This document shows positions 21,721 through 34,100 of a stretch of DNA of 64,000 nt, in pieces. Source of the stretch: Henckelia pumila. Taxonomy: Eukaryota; Streptophyta; Magnoliopsida; Lamiales; Gesneriaceae. The position numbers and the translations under genes were made by a program. Every line of letters begins with the position of its first letter. The stretch's first letter is position 1. The notes under the pieces were generated by a model. The model was not told the origin of the DNA. It saw only the letters and a list, made by a program, of their open reading frames with translations, and made no database searches. The stretch spans positions 930,001-994,000 of the forward strand of contig NC_133123.1 in the NCBI RefSeq assembly GCF_033568475.1, in the 5' to 3' direction.

Positions 21721-22158
21721 ATGAATGCGTTGACTCATATTCTGACCACCCCGACAACCTCGCCGCCACTTCATTCCCAGCTATTCATAGCCACCCAAAT
21801 ACCCTGCTACCTCAACTGGGACTACCCACCTTATCTCCTTTGCCACCAATCCTCCGCCGCCTTTCCTCCGCCGCTGCTGAAATGGGCCATCTCTCGTTTC
21901 TTTGAAAGGATATCGAGACCGGGGATTCACCAGACTTCGTGGCGCTCCAGATGCCCCTTTCAACTCCCCCCACCGCTGGTCCTGGCCAAGGGAGTGGAGG
22001 AAGCACGGTGGAGCGAGGAAGAAAAGAGAGAATATGTGTGGAAAAGATTCACTAGGAAACGCCTCGGGAGTAATGTCAACCCCTGGATTCCGATTCTTTT
22101 ACCAAATATGTTGTTGTTCTCTCTTTTGTTGTGGGATCCCATTCCATATGATGGATGA
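21721..22158 (+). CDS. Unnamed plant protein with hydrophobic C-terminal tail, copy B
   Basis: A single open frame of 145 residues. The N-terminus (MNALTHILTTPTTSPPLHSQ) is rich in T, S and P with no acidic residues, which is compatible with an organelle transit peptide. The middle is basic (WAISRFFERISRPG, EEEKREYVWKRFTRKRLGSN) and the C-terminus is hydrophobic (NPWIPILLPNMLLFSLLLW), a possible membrane anchor. I do not recognise a named family. An earlier in-frame ATG at 21694 would add nine residues (MENIRWEQK). I prefer 21721 because the upstream part reads unlike a transit peptide. The intact frame here against two frame changes in copy A supports real coding. It could also be an old remnant of a multi-exon gene. 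Confidence 0.55.
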   Translation: MNALTHILTTPTTSPPLHSQLFIATQIPCYLNWDYPPYLLCHQSSAAFPPPLLKWAISRFFERISRPGIHQTSWRSRCPFQLPPPLVLAKGVEEARWSEEEKREYVWKRFTRKRLGSNVNPWIPILLPNMLLFSLLLWDPIPYDG

Positions 22159-23479
22159 CACCTAGCTATCTATATATGTTTCTTGGCTTTTGATCAAATA
22201 TATATATATATGTGCTATGATTTTAATCTCTTTCATTGTAATTAATTATGTTTCGATTGTTCGCAAATCTTAAAAAAAAAAAAGAATGGTTGCAATTTGC
22301 AGTGTGAGCAGTGACATTGTATTTTACTAGCTATAGGGGAGAAAAGGAAAATGGAAACTCAAAAGAGGATTGATCATAGGATTAAAATATTGATTTAAAT
22401 CGTGACTGAATGGCGCTAATCGCGCAAGATTTTCACGAAGCCCAAGAAAGAACCAACGTGAAGTTGTTGACAAAGTGCAAAAAAGTCATTTGGCCGGTCA
22501 AACCAGAACCTATATAATATAACTACACTTCCCACCCTGCTTCGCTCAAGCACCGATAACATTGATTTCAAGGAAATTATTAATATATGTTATATGTTTA
22601 TTTATCTGCCGTGATTGAGGCGTTGTGGAGGATTTAATGGATTTGAGTTGCAAAGTACTACTGCTTTAATATATAGTCTGTTTGCCAAACAATTAACCCA
22701 TGAATAATGAATATTCAATTTTAAGAGACATATAATTTCTAGAAATTCAGCTATACTAAAAAAAACCACGATAATAATAAGTGTAAAAAGTTTGGTGTGA
22801 CCTTCAATATTATTAAATAATAATATTTGCAGGGGACATGCCTTGTGCACTCAGTACTCTATAATTCATGTCCCACCCACTCCTCAATCCACGCATAATG
22901 AACCGGCAAAGTCCTTCCACATTTCTCATTATTTTTTGTTTAATTTTTATTTCCTTGATTTGGTCAAGAGACTATGCTTGCATTATACATAACCTACCTT
23001 GAAATTATTTATTATTATAGTCTAGTGTAAATTTCGTGAATATACTCTAACAAAGAATACCGCGGGACACATAACGACTACTTGGCCTTCATACATAATA
23101 CAATCTGGGTTAAATTATATTGCATGATGCTAGTACACTATCAGAACATTTTTTAATTAGCATATTTGTAACATATTATGAGAAGAAATTAAAATGTTTT
23201 AAAAGCACCTACCATGATCTTCAAAAAGTAATATAAACAAACTCGAAACATTAGTGCATGTAGGATCCAGTATGGCCAGGGCGAGACTAATGCCAACGTC
23301 CAATGCATATAAATGGGAATTTATTTTAGCATAACGCTTACTAAAATCGCATGTAATTGAAGTTTTGAATTCCAAACTAAATGAAATATACACCCATTCC
23401 TTTACTCAATAAAAAAACGCATGTAATTTGTTAATAAAATGAAAACATATATAATCAATAAATACAACTCCCTCTAAAT

Positions 23480-23538
23480 ATTCAGGGGCAGATCTAAAAA
23501 TTTTATCAAGGGAGGGCAGCCAAACATAATAAAAGATC

Positions 23539-23602
<64 letters not shown>

Positions 23603-24100
23603 CATAATCATAATAATAATAATAATCATCATATAACAAAAGTTAAATACAATACTCTCATTTAAATAATATTTTTAGATTTCAAATTTCACTTACAATT
23701 TACCCCTTACGACTTGACATTTTCTCAAAATAATTAATATTAACTTCATTCGACAAATTAATATATATATATATATATATATTTATTAAGTATAATTAAT
23801 TAATATTCATAATAATCTTCTCAGAAATAAAAATTTAAAACTCATTTGTGTTTAGGTTTAAAACATAGTGATTGGGCTACAATTTGTTACAGAATATGAG
23901 CCACAAATTTTCGGTCACTTTCCACACATTAACCGATAAAAATTAACTTAAATTTTTTGACCTTTTTTTATATTTCCGTGTTTGATTTCTAATTTATTTT
24001 CATAAATTACAATTTTTAAACTATAAAAATATTACTAATTTATAATTTTTAAAAAAAAAAAAATCAAGGTGGGGCAGATGCCCCCCTTCCGCATAAGTGG
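23480..24100. mobile_element. Probable hAT-like remnant specific to copy B
   Basis: Copy A lacks about 610 bases here. The segment begins AGGGGCAGATCTAAAAATTT and ends near GGGGCAGATGCCCCCCTTCC, the type of ends seen in common plant hAT-like non-autonomous elements. The right terminus and the target duplication cannot be read cleanly, so deletion from copy A is an alternative. Confidence 0.5.
23546..23630. repeat. Compound (TA)n/(TAA)n microsatellite
   Basis: A run of TA units followed by TAA/ATA units with CAT interruptions, inside the copy-B-specific segment. Length-polymorphic by nature. Confidence 0.9.
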
Positions 24101-24231
24101 AGGTACCCCATTAGCAACAAAAGTAAGTTGAAAATTAAATACAAAAAACACCATCCTATCACCCCATTCCCACTAGCCACAAGAAAGTACTCCGATCCAT
24201 CTCGTAAATCCTCTCTATATAATCCTCTCTA

Positions 24232-24237
24232 TATAAA
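24232..24237 (+). promoter_or_regulatory. TATA box of E6-like copy B
   Basis: TATAAA 66 to 71 bases before the ATG at 24303, in a CTCTCTATATAAAG context shared with copy A. Confidence 0.65.
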
Positions 24238-24302
24238 GAAAGAAAGAATTAAGCATGAGAGTACTCCCACAACATTATACTAGCTAGCTATCTTTCGATC
24301 CA

Positions 24303-25109
24303 ATGGCTTCCTTTTCAGCCAAACATTTGCTTCCCTTCCTCCTCCTCCTCCTCCTCACCCTCTTATCCTCACTGCATTTCACTCATGCACGAGACAGCCA
24401 ACTCTTCAACAAACTCCCCACAGCTACCAACAACAATGTTCTTGATCCACACGAAGAACATCCCCTGAGCAATCAGCAACAACAAGAACCCGATTTCCTC
24501 CCCGAAAACGAGAATGGCTACGGCCAAGAATCCACCAAACTCCCTCCTTCCTCCGCCGCCACCACCGTTCCCGGTGACGTGGAATCTAAACAACCCCTCA
24601 ACAAGTACCGCCCCAAGAACTACAATCCCGTAGCCTATGTCACCGAACCAGAAGATACAGGCGACTCCCCTTCGTCTACGAATTACGAAAACAGCAATAA
24701 CTACCCCAACACACAGCAAGAAGAAGAAGAAGAAGCAGAATACAGAAGCTACCCCACCACCAAAACAGTAAACAACAGAAACAACTACAATAGTAATTAC
24801 TACGGCGGTGGCAGCAGTTTTAACAGCGACAACAAGTACTTCAACAATGGCGGCGAAACTAACAGGTATCAGCCGCAAGGCATGAGTGATACGAGATCCC
24901 TGGAAAGTGGGAAATATTATTATGATGTTAATTCTGAGAAATACAGCAGCAACCATCCGTATACGAGATTGAACGGTGGTGTTCGAGCAAGGAATCAACA
25001 GTACAGTGACAGTGAAAACACGTTTGAGTTTAACGGTGAAGATTCCATTAATGGAGGATACCATAACCAAGATGATTTCCAAGACGAAGAAGACAACGGC
25101 CTGCCATGA
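24303..25109 (+). CDS. E6-like secreted protein, intact copy
   Basis: A 268-residue protein of the plant E6 family, first known from cotton fibre. It opens with a signal peptide (MASFSAKHLLPFLLLLLLTL, cleavage expected near HA-RDS). The mature part is very hydrophilic and rich in N, Y, G, S, E and P. It includes FLPENENGYG, an EEEEEAEY run, an asparagine/tyrosine-rich stretch (NNRNNYNSNYYGGGSS) and the diagnostic E6 block QGMSDTRSLESGKYYYDV about 70 residues from the end. Such proteins are thought to be secreted to the cell wall; their biochemical role is unknown. Single exon, with a TATA box 66 bases upstream. The antisense open frame over the same DNA is a composition artefact. Confidence 0.93.
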   Translation: MASFSAKHLLPFLLLLLLTLLSSLHFTHARDSQLFNKLPTATNNNVLDPHEEHPLSNQQQQEPDFLPENENGYGQESTKLPPSSAATTVPGDVESKQPLNKYRPKNYNPVAYVTEPEDTGDSPSSTNYENSNNYPNTQQEEEEEAEYRSYPTTKTVNNRNNYNSNYYGGGSSFNSDNKYFNNGGETNRYQPQGMSDTRSLESGKYYYDVNSEKYSSNHPYTRLNGGVRARNQQYSDSENTFEFNGEDSINGGYHNQDDFQDEEDNGLP

Positions 25110-26500
25110 AATTCGAACGACCAACGTGACTAAAGTCTGGAGATCTCATTTAAAATTGCATGTCCACGTTATCAATTATGGTTTTCAGGATTTTTTTTTT
25201 ATAAAAAAAAATACCATATATAAATGTTTAATCGGTAAGAAAACAAAATTACAGTTTTATTTATGCACTGTCTTTTTGTGTTCAACTTAATATTCTTTTT
25301 AAGTTTTTATCCTTTGTAATTTCCTAATTAATGTGTGAAGACATATATATAAGTTGAACTTTGTGTTAATTTTATGTAAGTTAATCTCCTGTAGAATAAC
25401 TGGATTAAAATTAAGTATCCATAATTATTATGAATATTAATTGTTAATGTTGCAATTAAATTATGTTGACTAGCTAGCTAGAATGTTTTAAGTATGCATT
25501 ATTATGATCCGTGAACACTGCTTTTGTAAAGCCTCCCTAGCTGGCCTACCAAAAAGGGAGAAGATTCACATGTATTGTACGTTAATTAAAGGTAATATAA
25601 AATGTAAACATAGATAAAGGGTTTTTACAGTTTTTTGTCCGATCCTTTGTATATTAGCTAAATTATCTTGTAGCCCAATGGGACCAATTATCCAAGTCTG
25701 GTATCAATCATAATAACCTGCCTCTATCAAATCATAATTATAATAGTAATAATAATATGTCATAAACCCATGTGAAGTTTTATAAATGGAGTACTTCCTA
25801 TTATTTTTGATCCCATTAAAATATGGAAAGGAAAGTAATAATAAAATTGACCCGTAAATAAATGAAAATTAAGTAAAAGCGTCATCAGGACATTTTTCCC
25901 CCGCAGATGACGGGAATGGAATGTGGACATGCAGGCCAATTAACTTTTATTTTCTACACACATTTTGTTATATTAAGCTTCAAGTTTCCATGTCTTTTTT
26001 TTACTTTCAAACTACACCCCTAGCTTCTTGCCCTTTTTCTTCGTCTTTCAGCATTTCTTTAATTATTAATTAGTGCGAGCTTAGTCATAAATAATAATCA
26101 TATCAATATCCGTGGTCCAATATCAATATGATCCCTGTTCTATCATCGTTATTGGAATTATATAAAAATTAAGGGCATTTTAAAGTGTATTTTGTGTAAA
26201 GTTAATTTATGTCTCTCTTACTTCTGATCTTCATTGGAGCCTTCCTGAAGTCGATCGATCTGAAAAATATGATGTTCGTCCGATAGTAATCAATCAAGTA
26301 CTCTGAAATTAGTTCTAAAACTAATGTACTAGTCATTAGCTATGATGGTGCGTATTTTAGAATTAATTTTGAGGATCAAAATAAATTTACATTTTTAAAG
26401 CATAATGTATATATATTAAGCATGAATTTTTCCCTGTTTAAAGCGGTCACACCACATTTCACATGTGGCCATTATAATTTAGAATGACACACAATTTACA
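25110..26500. other. Gene-free spacer right of copy B
   Basis: The first about 385 bases still match copy A (3' UTR of the E6-like gene). The rest is AT-rich with no recognisable gene, RNA or repeat. Confidence 0.5.
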
Positions 26501-26737
26501 AGTCTTTTTTTAAAAGGGTCCTTGTCCTGATTTATATTTAATGAGCAAAAAACCAGGATTAATTAATGTAAACAGCGAAAACGAGTTAAAAATTTGCGTT
26601 TTGGGTCTACAGAAAATTCGGCATGACCTATTCGTAAATAGGACATCCCAAAAACCTGTACTGCACAACCAGCAATATATACTCGAAAATAGAGTCACAA
26701 CACCAAATTACAAACCTATAGTCGCACTGGCCAGGAC

Positions 26738-27277
26738 TAGGGATGTAAATAAGACGAACAGTTCGCGAACTGTTCGGGTCTCGGTTCGTTAAAAGCTCGT
26801 TCGAGCTCGTTTAATGAGGTTCGTTAAGGCAAACGAACCAAGCTCGAGCTTTACAATATTCGGCTCGTTAGCTCGTGAGCATGCTCGTTAACAGGCTCGT
26901 TAACAAGCTCGTAAGTCATCTCTTAGACGAAAAAATAAGTATTGATATTTAATTTATAAATTTACACTTTACTTATGAAAAATATTGAAAAATCTATAAA
27001 AATTAATTTATTAGAATAAAATTACAAATTTTAATAATAATATTATATATTTTTTAAATATATAATTTAGTTTTTAATTAATTTAATGAATATTTAAATT
27101 TATAGTTTAAATATATTAAGCTCGTTTAGGCTCGATAAAATCTCGAATAAGCTCGTGAGCCATGAATATATTCGTTAAATAAGCTCGGGCTCGGCTCGTT
27201 TATAAATGAACCGAGCTTGAACATTCAAAAGCTCGGCTCGGCTCGGCTCGGCTCGGCTCGGCTCGTTTACATCCCTA
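26738..27277. mobile_element. hAT-type MITE, 540 bp, 8-bp TSD GCCAGGAC
   Basis: Starts TAGGGATGTAAATAAG and ends CGTTTACATCCCTA, its reverse complement in the outer 12 or so bases. A perfect 8-bp duplication GCCAGGAC is at 26730-26737 and 27278-27285. The interior is packed with CTCG/GCTCG motifs (including a run of six GGCTC units near 27237-27263), giving a strong fold-back. No ORF. It lies in the minus-strand LTR. Confidence 0.95.
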
Positions 27278-28139
27278 GCCAGGACTAAACACATGCAGAG
27301 CCGGCAATGCTCGATCACACCAACAAATCCAAAACAAAGTAAAACCTATCAATACAGATACACAAGGCATGTCCCCGAAAAATATAAAACTCGCTAATAT
27401 GATATATACATATATCTGGGAACGCGACTCCACACTCGACTCACTGGGTGCCACTAGATGAGGCTCCACCAGATACGTCAAATCTCCCTGGATAACCTGC
27501 TATGGAATCACAAACAACCACAGCATAAAAGAAAACAGAGGTCGGACCCCAGTACGATGAACTAGGAAAATTACGACAAATATAACTGACATGAACAAAA
27601 TCAAGTACAATGCAATGAAATGCAATGCAATACGTGTACTACAACAAATTTGGGTATCAACAACATAAAAAAGACAACGGTGTTTTAACAAAATTGTTGT
27701 CTTATGGTCTTTAACAACGGTTTTTACGAAAACTGTTGTTGTTGGCCATATTTTAATAAACAAAGACAACGGTTATATGTCAAAGACAACGGTTTTTAAA
27801 AACCGTTGTCTATGAGCGTGTTTTTTATGATCTACGACAACGGTTTTTAAAAAAACCGTTGTATATGAGCGTGTTTTTGGAGGGTCTATGACAACAGTTA
27901 TAAAATCCGTTGTAGTTTTTTGGGTCAAACCATTGTCTTTGATTTTTTATTTTTTAAAAAAAAATTATATATTATTTTTCTTGTCTTGCACTTTCATTTC
28001 CATCTTCGTCAAGTTCGATTCCTTTCTCGTCTCACAACCCTAACCGCACACTCTTGCCATCGAGTCACCTTCCTTTTCTCCTGAATCATAAAAATTGTTT
28101 TGTGGTTTGTTTCCCATAACATAATCTTTGTTTTCATAC

Positions 28140-28660
28140 TAAGATCGACTGATTTGAGCTCTTCGTGCGATCGAAGTGTTTTCGCGATTTGTGTGCTTCT
28201 TCTCTGGTGAGTTTGAACGCATACTTTTGGTCGATTCTTGGTTTTCTATCGTGGATTCAGGTTTTGAAAATTTTGGTTTTGAAAATTTGGTTATAGAAGA
28301 GAAGGTTTCGGATGAAGATGCAGGAGAGAGGAATGCAAGCAAAAGATACGGTTGTAGAATCTTCGGGTTTTCTGTGGGCAACAGCAAAGATGACGAACTG
28401 GGTCCTCTCTCGCCAGAAAGTGAATTTTCAGTGACCCATTAGTTTTTTCCGGGCGGGTGAGTCTGAGACGTGGAGTACTGGCGCGCCGCCCAATTTCGAG
28501 GGATCACTGGATGGGAGTTAACTTCCAGCAATCGGAGTCAGCCGACACGATGGAGGTGGCACAGCCTCCCGTTGTCATCCATCTGTTCTCAAATGCAGTA
28601 TGAAATCACTAGTGAGATACAATATAAGGTAGTTATTTATCCTCTTAATTAATTCAGGGA
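28140..28660 (+). other. Unrecognised exon-like segment inside CACTA 1
   Basis: Higher GC than its surroundings and partly open in one frame (IVDSGFENFGFENLVIEEKV, then ERNASKRYGCRIFGFSVGNS), followed by a GC-rich stretch near 28470-28560. It looks like captured 5' gene sequence, but I cannot name a parent gene. Confidence 0.35.
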
Positions 28661-30177
28661 TTGTGTAAAGCAAGTTTACTTAGGTAAGTTTAATTTCATA
28701 GCTATACACTCATTTATAAATACGAGTAAAACCATTCTGATTCTAAAAACTTTACAGGAGGTTTCGATACGGCTCACATGGCGGCTGGTATGATCCCTCT
28801 TCTGCTCTCTATCGCTACAACATATTTATTTTAAAAAAAATGAAATGAAATGGTCCCGAGTTTTCTGTTCTATATAATATTTCACTGCATAAGATAGAAC
28901 ATCCATTAAGCTTCGAGGAGTGGAAGCAGACATAAACTTTAATTAAATGATTATGCAGACAACTTGAAACAGGTAACTCATTTGTGCGACACATTGATAT
29001 TGATATTGAGAAGAGGAGGGGGAAAGTAAGATAATTTTATGTTGTACCTTGGTACTTTGCCTCGTATGATATAGAATATTTTGTTGCAATTTTTAGATGA
29101 AGAGTGTTATGAAATTATTGGATTTACTGATGCATATCTTTTAATGTTTATAAATTTGATGAAACTAGACATTTGAAAATGTTTAAAGATTGCTATTTTG
29201 ATGCTCTTGTCGTGACAAGAAAATTATTTTGTTTAGTTAATAATTTGCTACTTGAAGTGGCCGAGAGTCACAAATCTATATGACATGATTTATAATTCGA
29301 AAATATGATCTGATTTTTAAGTTGAGACATTGAAAAGTTTTATTTTCGGTTGTTTTGGTGGCATATTTTATGTTTGTGCTGCAAAATTATTTGAAAGATG
29401 TTTGTCAATTTCAACTCAACCTTCACTCACCAGTTTAAATTAACATGTTCTGATATTGATAATGATTAGCACAATTTCGAGTATGTGCTAACTTAGATGC
29501 AGAGTTGGGATAATGTAGAGTGTATTAGCCTTAATTATGTTGTTTGCTTGTACAAATATTTTTTATGCGTTGGACTTGAATACTAAACCATCGTATTACA
29601 TTTCCAATTGGAAGAATCACAAGAACCTTATCTTTGTGAGAAAAACCACAGATCAGAAAGCCTGAGATTCAAGAGGCTAGGTGGTTTTTTTCTAATTTAA
29701 ACATACGCTCACATCTAAGCCTTGAATCTCGAGTTTAAAATTCCGATTTGTGTGACTCGAAGCTCTGAGATTGAGACAGAACGTCGCGTTGCTCATCTTC
29801 TTTTTGTTTTAGGTCGTGTACTTTTAGAATTGGTTCAAAATTTTAGAAAATATCTTAGCCAAGCCCAATTTTTTTTGAGCCCTTCATTCACGTTCGGGCT
29901 GTTCGGCAAGTTTTCTTGTAAGAAAGTGATGCCCCTATTCCAACTGAATGTATTTTGAGTCCTAGGAATTATTTGAGCTCGGGTTCAGTTTTTAATCCAA
30001 GATTCTAACTGTTTTCTTCTAGTTTGTAAGTTCGGGATGTTACCCACTTTGATTTATTTTGTTTTTATTGCAATTATGATACTAATATTGGTTATTAATT
30101 TTGTTTATGTTGTAGGTGTGATGGTTGGACTACGTCGAGGTATATATTCGTCGATCCAATAATTGTGTGTTCTTTGA

Positions 30178-30455
<278 letters not shown>

Positions 30456-30849
30456 ATGATAAAATTAAATGGTATTTCTCGATTCCATTTCAAATCCTTG
30501 GTCTTCTCTTGTTCTCTCGTCATTTGTTTTGTGTGTTATTCATTTCTCAATTGCTGCTTATGGAAGATCGAATAGAACTGAAAACACCATCATCAATAGA
30601 GATATCTATACGGCTATACCACACGAGTTAATTGCCCACACTCTTTTTGTTTTCCTAATTTATACCTCGGCTTCTACATTTGTGTAGGATGGTTCTTGTT
30701 AATTAATGAGACATTTGTTGAGTTAGAATCAATGTTTGAAAGGAATTTGAGTGCAATTCCTTACATCCTATGTTTATCCTCCTCTTAATTGTGACCCGTT
30801 AAAATATGAAATTTTTTTCTAGAACTTATATTTCTCTTCTCCATTTACT

Positions 30850-31005
30850 AAGGTTTCAGATTTGAGAAATAGTTTGAATATTGTGAACTCTGCAGTTGAA
30901 GTATTTGGCAGAGTAAATGCAAGCCATCAGCAAAGAGCTCAAAAAATTGTGCAAGAATTGAGTGCTTTTGAAAATGATGGCCTTGTTTCAAAGAACTTTT
31001 ACAAG
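30850..31005 (+). pseudogene. Unrecognised captured exon-like fragment
   Basis: A clean open stretch (KVSDLRNSLNIVNSAVEVFG, RVNASHQQRAQKIVQELSAF, ENDGLVSKNFYK) preceded by a pyrimidine tract and followed by a GTACTT donor-like site: the look of a captured internal exon. It is alpha-helical in composition. I cannot name the source gene. Confidence 0.45.
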
Positions 31006-32700
31006 GTACTTAACATGCATATTGTTTCTTTCATTATTTAAGTCTCTTGTAACTAATGAAGTTTATAGCTTTAGATTCTGCTCCAAGAGATGAGTGAGCA
31101 ACTGTGAGCAACCGAGGCGCGCTTTATTGGGTTGTCCAAGGATTCATCTGAAAGCTACATTTGATTCTATCGAAATATATAATTTAATTTTTTGTATTTT
31201 TTTTGTAGTATGAATTGCATTAGAATTTAATTTCGAATAATTTGTAATACTAAAATATTGTATATGAAATTTTATTTTTGAAATTTTAAATTTTGGTTTA
31301 TTTATAATATTGAAATTTGTATATTAATTTTAAATTTTTTTTTGTTTTTTATATGGAAAACGACAACGGATAAAATCCGTTGTTGTAGGGGGTAAAAATT
31401 TGTTGTAATTAATGATGTTGTTAAAAACACGCTCAACGACAACGGATAAAATCCGTTGTCTTTGATATCAACGACAACGGATTTTATCCATTGTCCTTTA
31501 GCGTGTTTTTAACAACACCATTAGTTACAACAGTTTTTTACCCCCTATGACAACGGATAAAATCCGTTGTCTTTTAGCGTTTTTCTTGTAGTGGTGACAG
31601 GTATCAATAGAATAAGGGATACCAAATGGAGTCCAAATAATCGTATCACAATAATCTCAGTGGCCACCCGTGCCAGGAACGCAGCAGACCTTGAATCATC
31701 ACTGCTAATCCACACACGTAGCATCGAGGGCAACATGAGCTACCTGTCCGGCCTCATGCTGTCATCAGGAGTGTCGTACGTAGCATCGAGAGCACAGTTG
31801 CTACCCGCTCGGTCTTGTGCTAACTCAGGAGTGCACTAAATAATGTCACTCGCTCCATCGATGACTCAATACATCTCAAGAGATCAATATCAATAGCAAT
31901 CAAAGGAGTCAAGACTCAACGTGCTATGAAAAATTATTTTTTCTTTTTGAAACTTGCTATGAAAAATTATTAACATGCTTATTTGACGAATATCTCATAA
32001 TATTTCCAATAAAAATAAATTTGAAATTTATTTTATTTTATTAAAAGAAAATAGGGATTATTCTCAATTCTGCATATTAACAATCAATGTAAATGAGTGA
32101 ATGCAATCATATAATTCACATAAGCACATAAAAAACATTATCACTCATTACAAAATACTTAATATTATTACATGTCATTATAGGCGTCGTAATGTAAACA
32201 ACTCATACGTACCTCAACCAATACTTAATTTACCACAAAAAATATCTCAAGTAGTTCTCGGATATTCCAATCCCAAATTTTTAGAATCTGTAATTCCAGA
32301 AAAATTGCTCATAAATCCTGAAATTAATATATAACAATTCTAACACATCTAAACATCCAAAACAGTGATTTAAACATCTCTACAATTCGAAAATCTCAAA
32401 GAATATAATCTGAAATTTCGACTTAATGCCCCAATAATTTCTGAAAAATAGCCAATATCTGCAATCGACTCCGACATAATACCTACAATCAATAACAAAT
32501 CAAATATCAATTATCGAAAGTCAATTGAATCGAAATTCTCAAAATTCGAACCCTAATCTCGAAATTACCTCAAAGCTTTGAATTAAAGGTCCAAACAACT
32601 CAAGTAGTGTTCCTTCTATCCTAGGCGACGAACGGCGGCAGCAGGGGCGGCGGCTGCCGAAAATCGCGTTCGAACAGGTTGCGAGAAAACTTACGAAATC

Positions 32701-34100
32701 GGTATAAAAAAAAGCTTACGTCACGAGGATTCTGGAACTATATTTATTTTCGAAATTTTTAACTTGAAAGGTACGTAGAATGCAAGGTACTTATAATGAT
32801 TTTGGTACGTGGTTAAAAAAAAAAAAAAAAAAAGTGATGCAACACAACACTCCCTAATGAGTAAAGATCGATTCCATCTTATAATAATATAGGTGTGTGT
32901 GTGAATGTACCCTCTCAATAATCACTCATATTACCTCTCAAAAAAAAAAAAAGAATCACTCATATTAATATTATACAAGGCTCGATCATTGAAATGCGTG
33001 TACAAACAAGCTATCTCATAATTAGTTTAAACATTGGCTACGTCTTTATATATTTGATATCGATAGATACGTGTAATTCAGAGCAATGCACGTTATATTG
33101 ATGTAGAAATTGAGTTTTGTCTGTGTGTAATGGACATATACCAGTTGTTATAGAATTAACTCAAATAGCAACCACAGGATTTGACTCAGGACATTAGGAT
33201 CGTATGTACGTTTTTTTTTTTTTTTTGAATTATGGAAACTGAATGGAATATTGTAAAAGATGTATCTTCACTTTCAGTCGTGTTGGCGAATATATGTACG
33301 TACGTACATGGCATGTTTCGATCGACTTGTTCTATGGATGCACTCTACAAATTCGACGTGGTTCTAATTTCATCGTTTATAATCTTCTTCTACTTTCGGG
33401 TTTTTCCCCCTCAGCTTCAATCCTGATGAATAGATGGAGCATGGCAAGATAACATATCAACATATTTAAAGCATTTGCAACTCATAATAAGTTTAGGTAG
33501 TGTTTGGGAGAGCTTCTTAGAAGTAATTTTCAGCTTTTCATTAATAAAATTTTACAAAACTTCAAATTTTTGTTAACGAAAAAGGTGAGAAGTGCTTCTA
33601 AAAGCTCTCTCAAACACTAACTTAATATGTAAATTACGTATTTTTGATTATTATTTAATTCTTTAACATATGTTATGTTAGTAAATTCATAGGTATCAAA
33701 TCAATTGCACAGACAAATATATAGAGGCACATCAAAGGCCCATGGGTCGGCCCTTTCCAAGTGTTCCAAAAAGGTAACTTCCATTCAATATATTTATCTT
33801 TCAAGTTATCTTTGTTCTTATCCGACACCGACTTGAGCGTTGGAAGAGATTTCATAAAACAACGTCCTCTCGGCCCCTTTCTAATGTTCTGTTTGTAATT
33901 TCAAGCCTACCTCATGTCCAAGGACACCTCTCAATTAAGTTTTCTTACCAACAAGGGGAAGACAGGCCGTGCAATTCCGACCACTATATATCATCCATTT
34001 TTAGTTCTTATCATGAAGGGTGATATTTAAATAAATGGATATTATCTTACAATATTGGAGAAATTTTTTCGCTAAGCAGGGGTCTATTAACATATATTCA
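32701..34100. other. Gene-free spacer
   Basis: AT-rich with A and T runs (32816-32833, 33212-33227), a MITE at 33498, and no supported gene. The short open frames show no domain. Confidence 0.45.
33498..33619. mobile_element. Short MITE, 122 bp
   Basis: Ends TAGTGTTTGGGAGAGCTT and, from the right on the other strand, TAGTGTTTGAGAGAGCTT, with inverted similarity reaching about 45 bases inward. No clear target duplication. A related degraded copy lies at 37495-37583 inside CACTA element 2. Confidence 0.7.

Larger units (their letters stand above)
22159..24302. other. Copy B spacer with two copy-specific segments
   Basis: AT-rich non-coding DNA. The part at 22527-22793 is absent from copy A and shows no clear transposon ends. 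A compound TA/TAA microsatellite is at 23546-23630. The block at 23480-24100 is described separately. Confidence 0.6.
21655..25495 (+). repeat. Segmental duplication, copy B
   Basis: Same-orientation homologue of 4771-7932, about 16.9 kb away. It holds the intact versions of both genes. The two blocks of DNA present only here (about 22527-22793 and 23480-24100) and the MITE-free site at 21697-21702 show the two copies have evolved separately after the duplication. Confidence 0.95.

Noticed and set aside
24369-25124. 251-codon minus-strand open frame (and its twin at 6834-7556)
   Set aside because: Antisense to the E6-like gene. The biased codon composition of the sense gene keeps the opposite strand open, and the product is a hydrophobic V/F/I-rich string without any domain.
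27676-27920. Regularly spaced ACAACGG palindromes considered as a CRISPR-like array
   Set aside because: The spacing is irregular, the repeats are palindromic and they occur at both ends of a CACTA transposon, where such motifs are expected.
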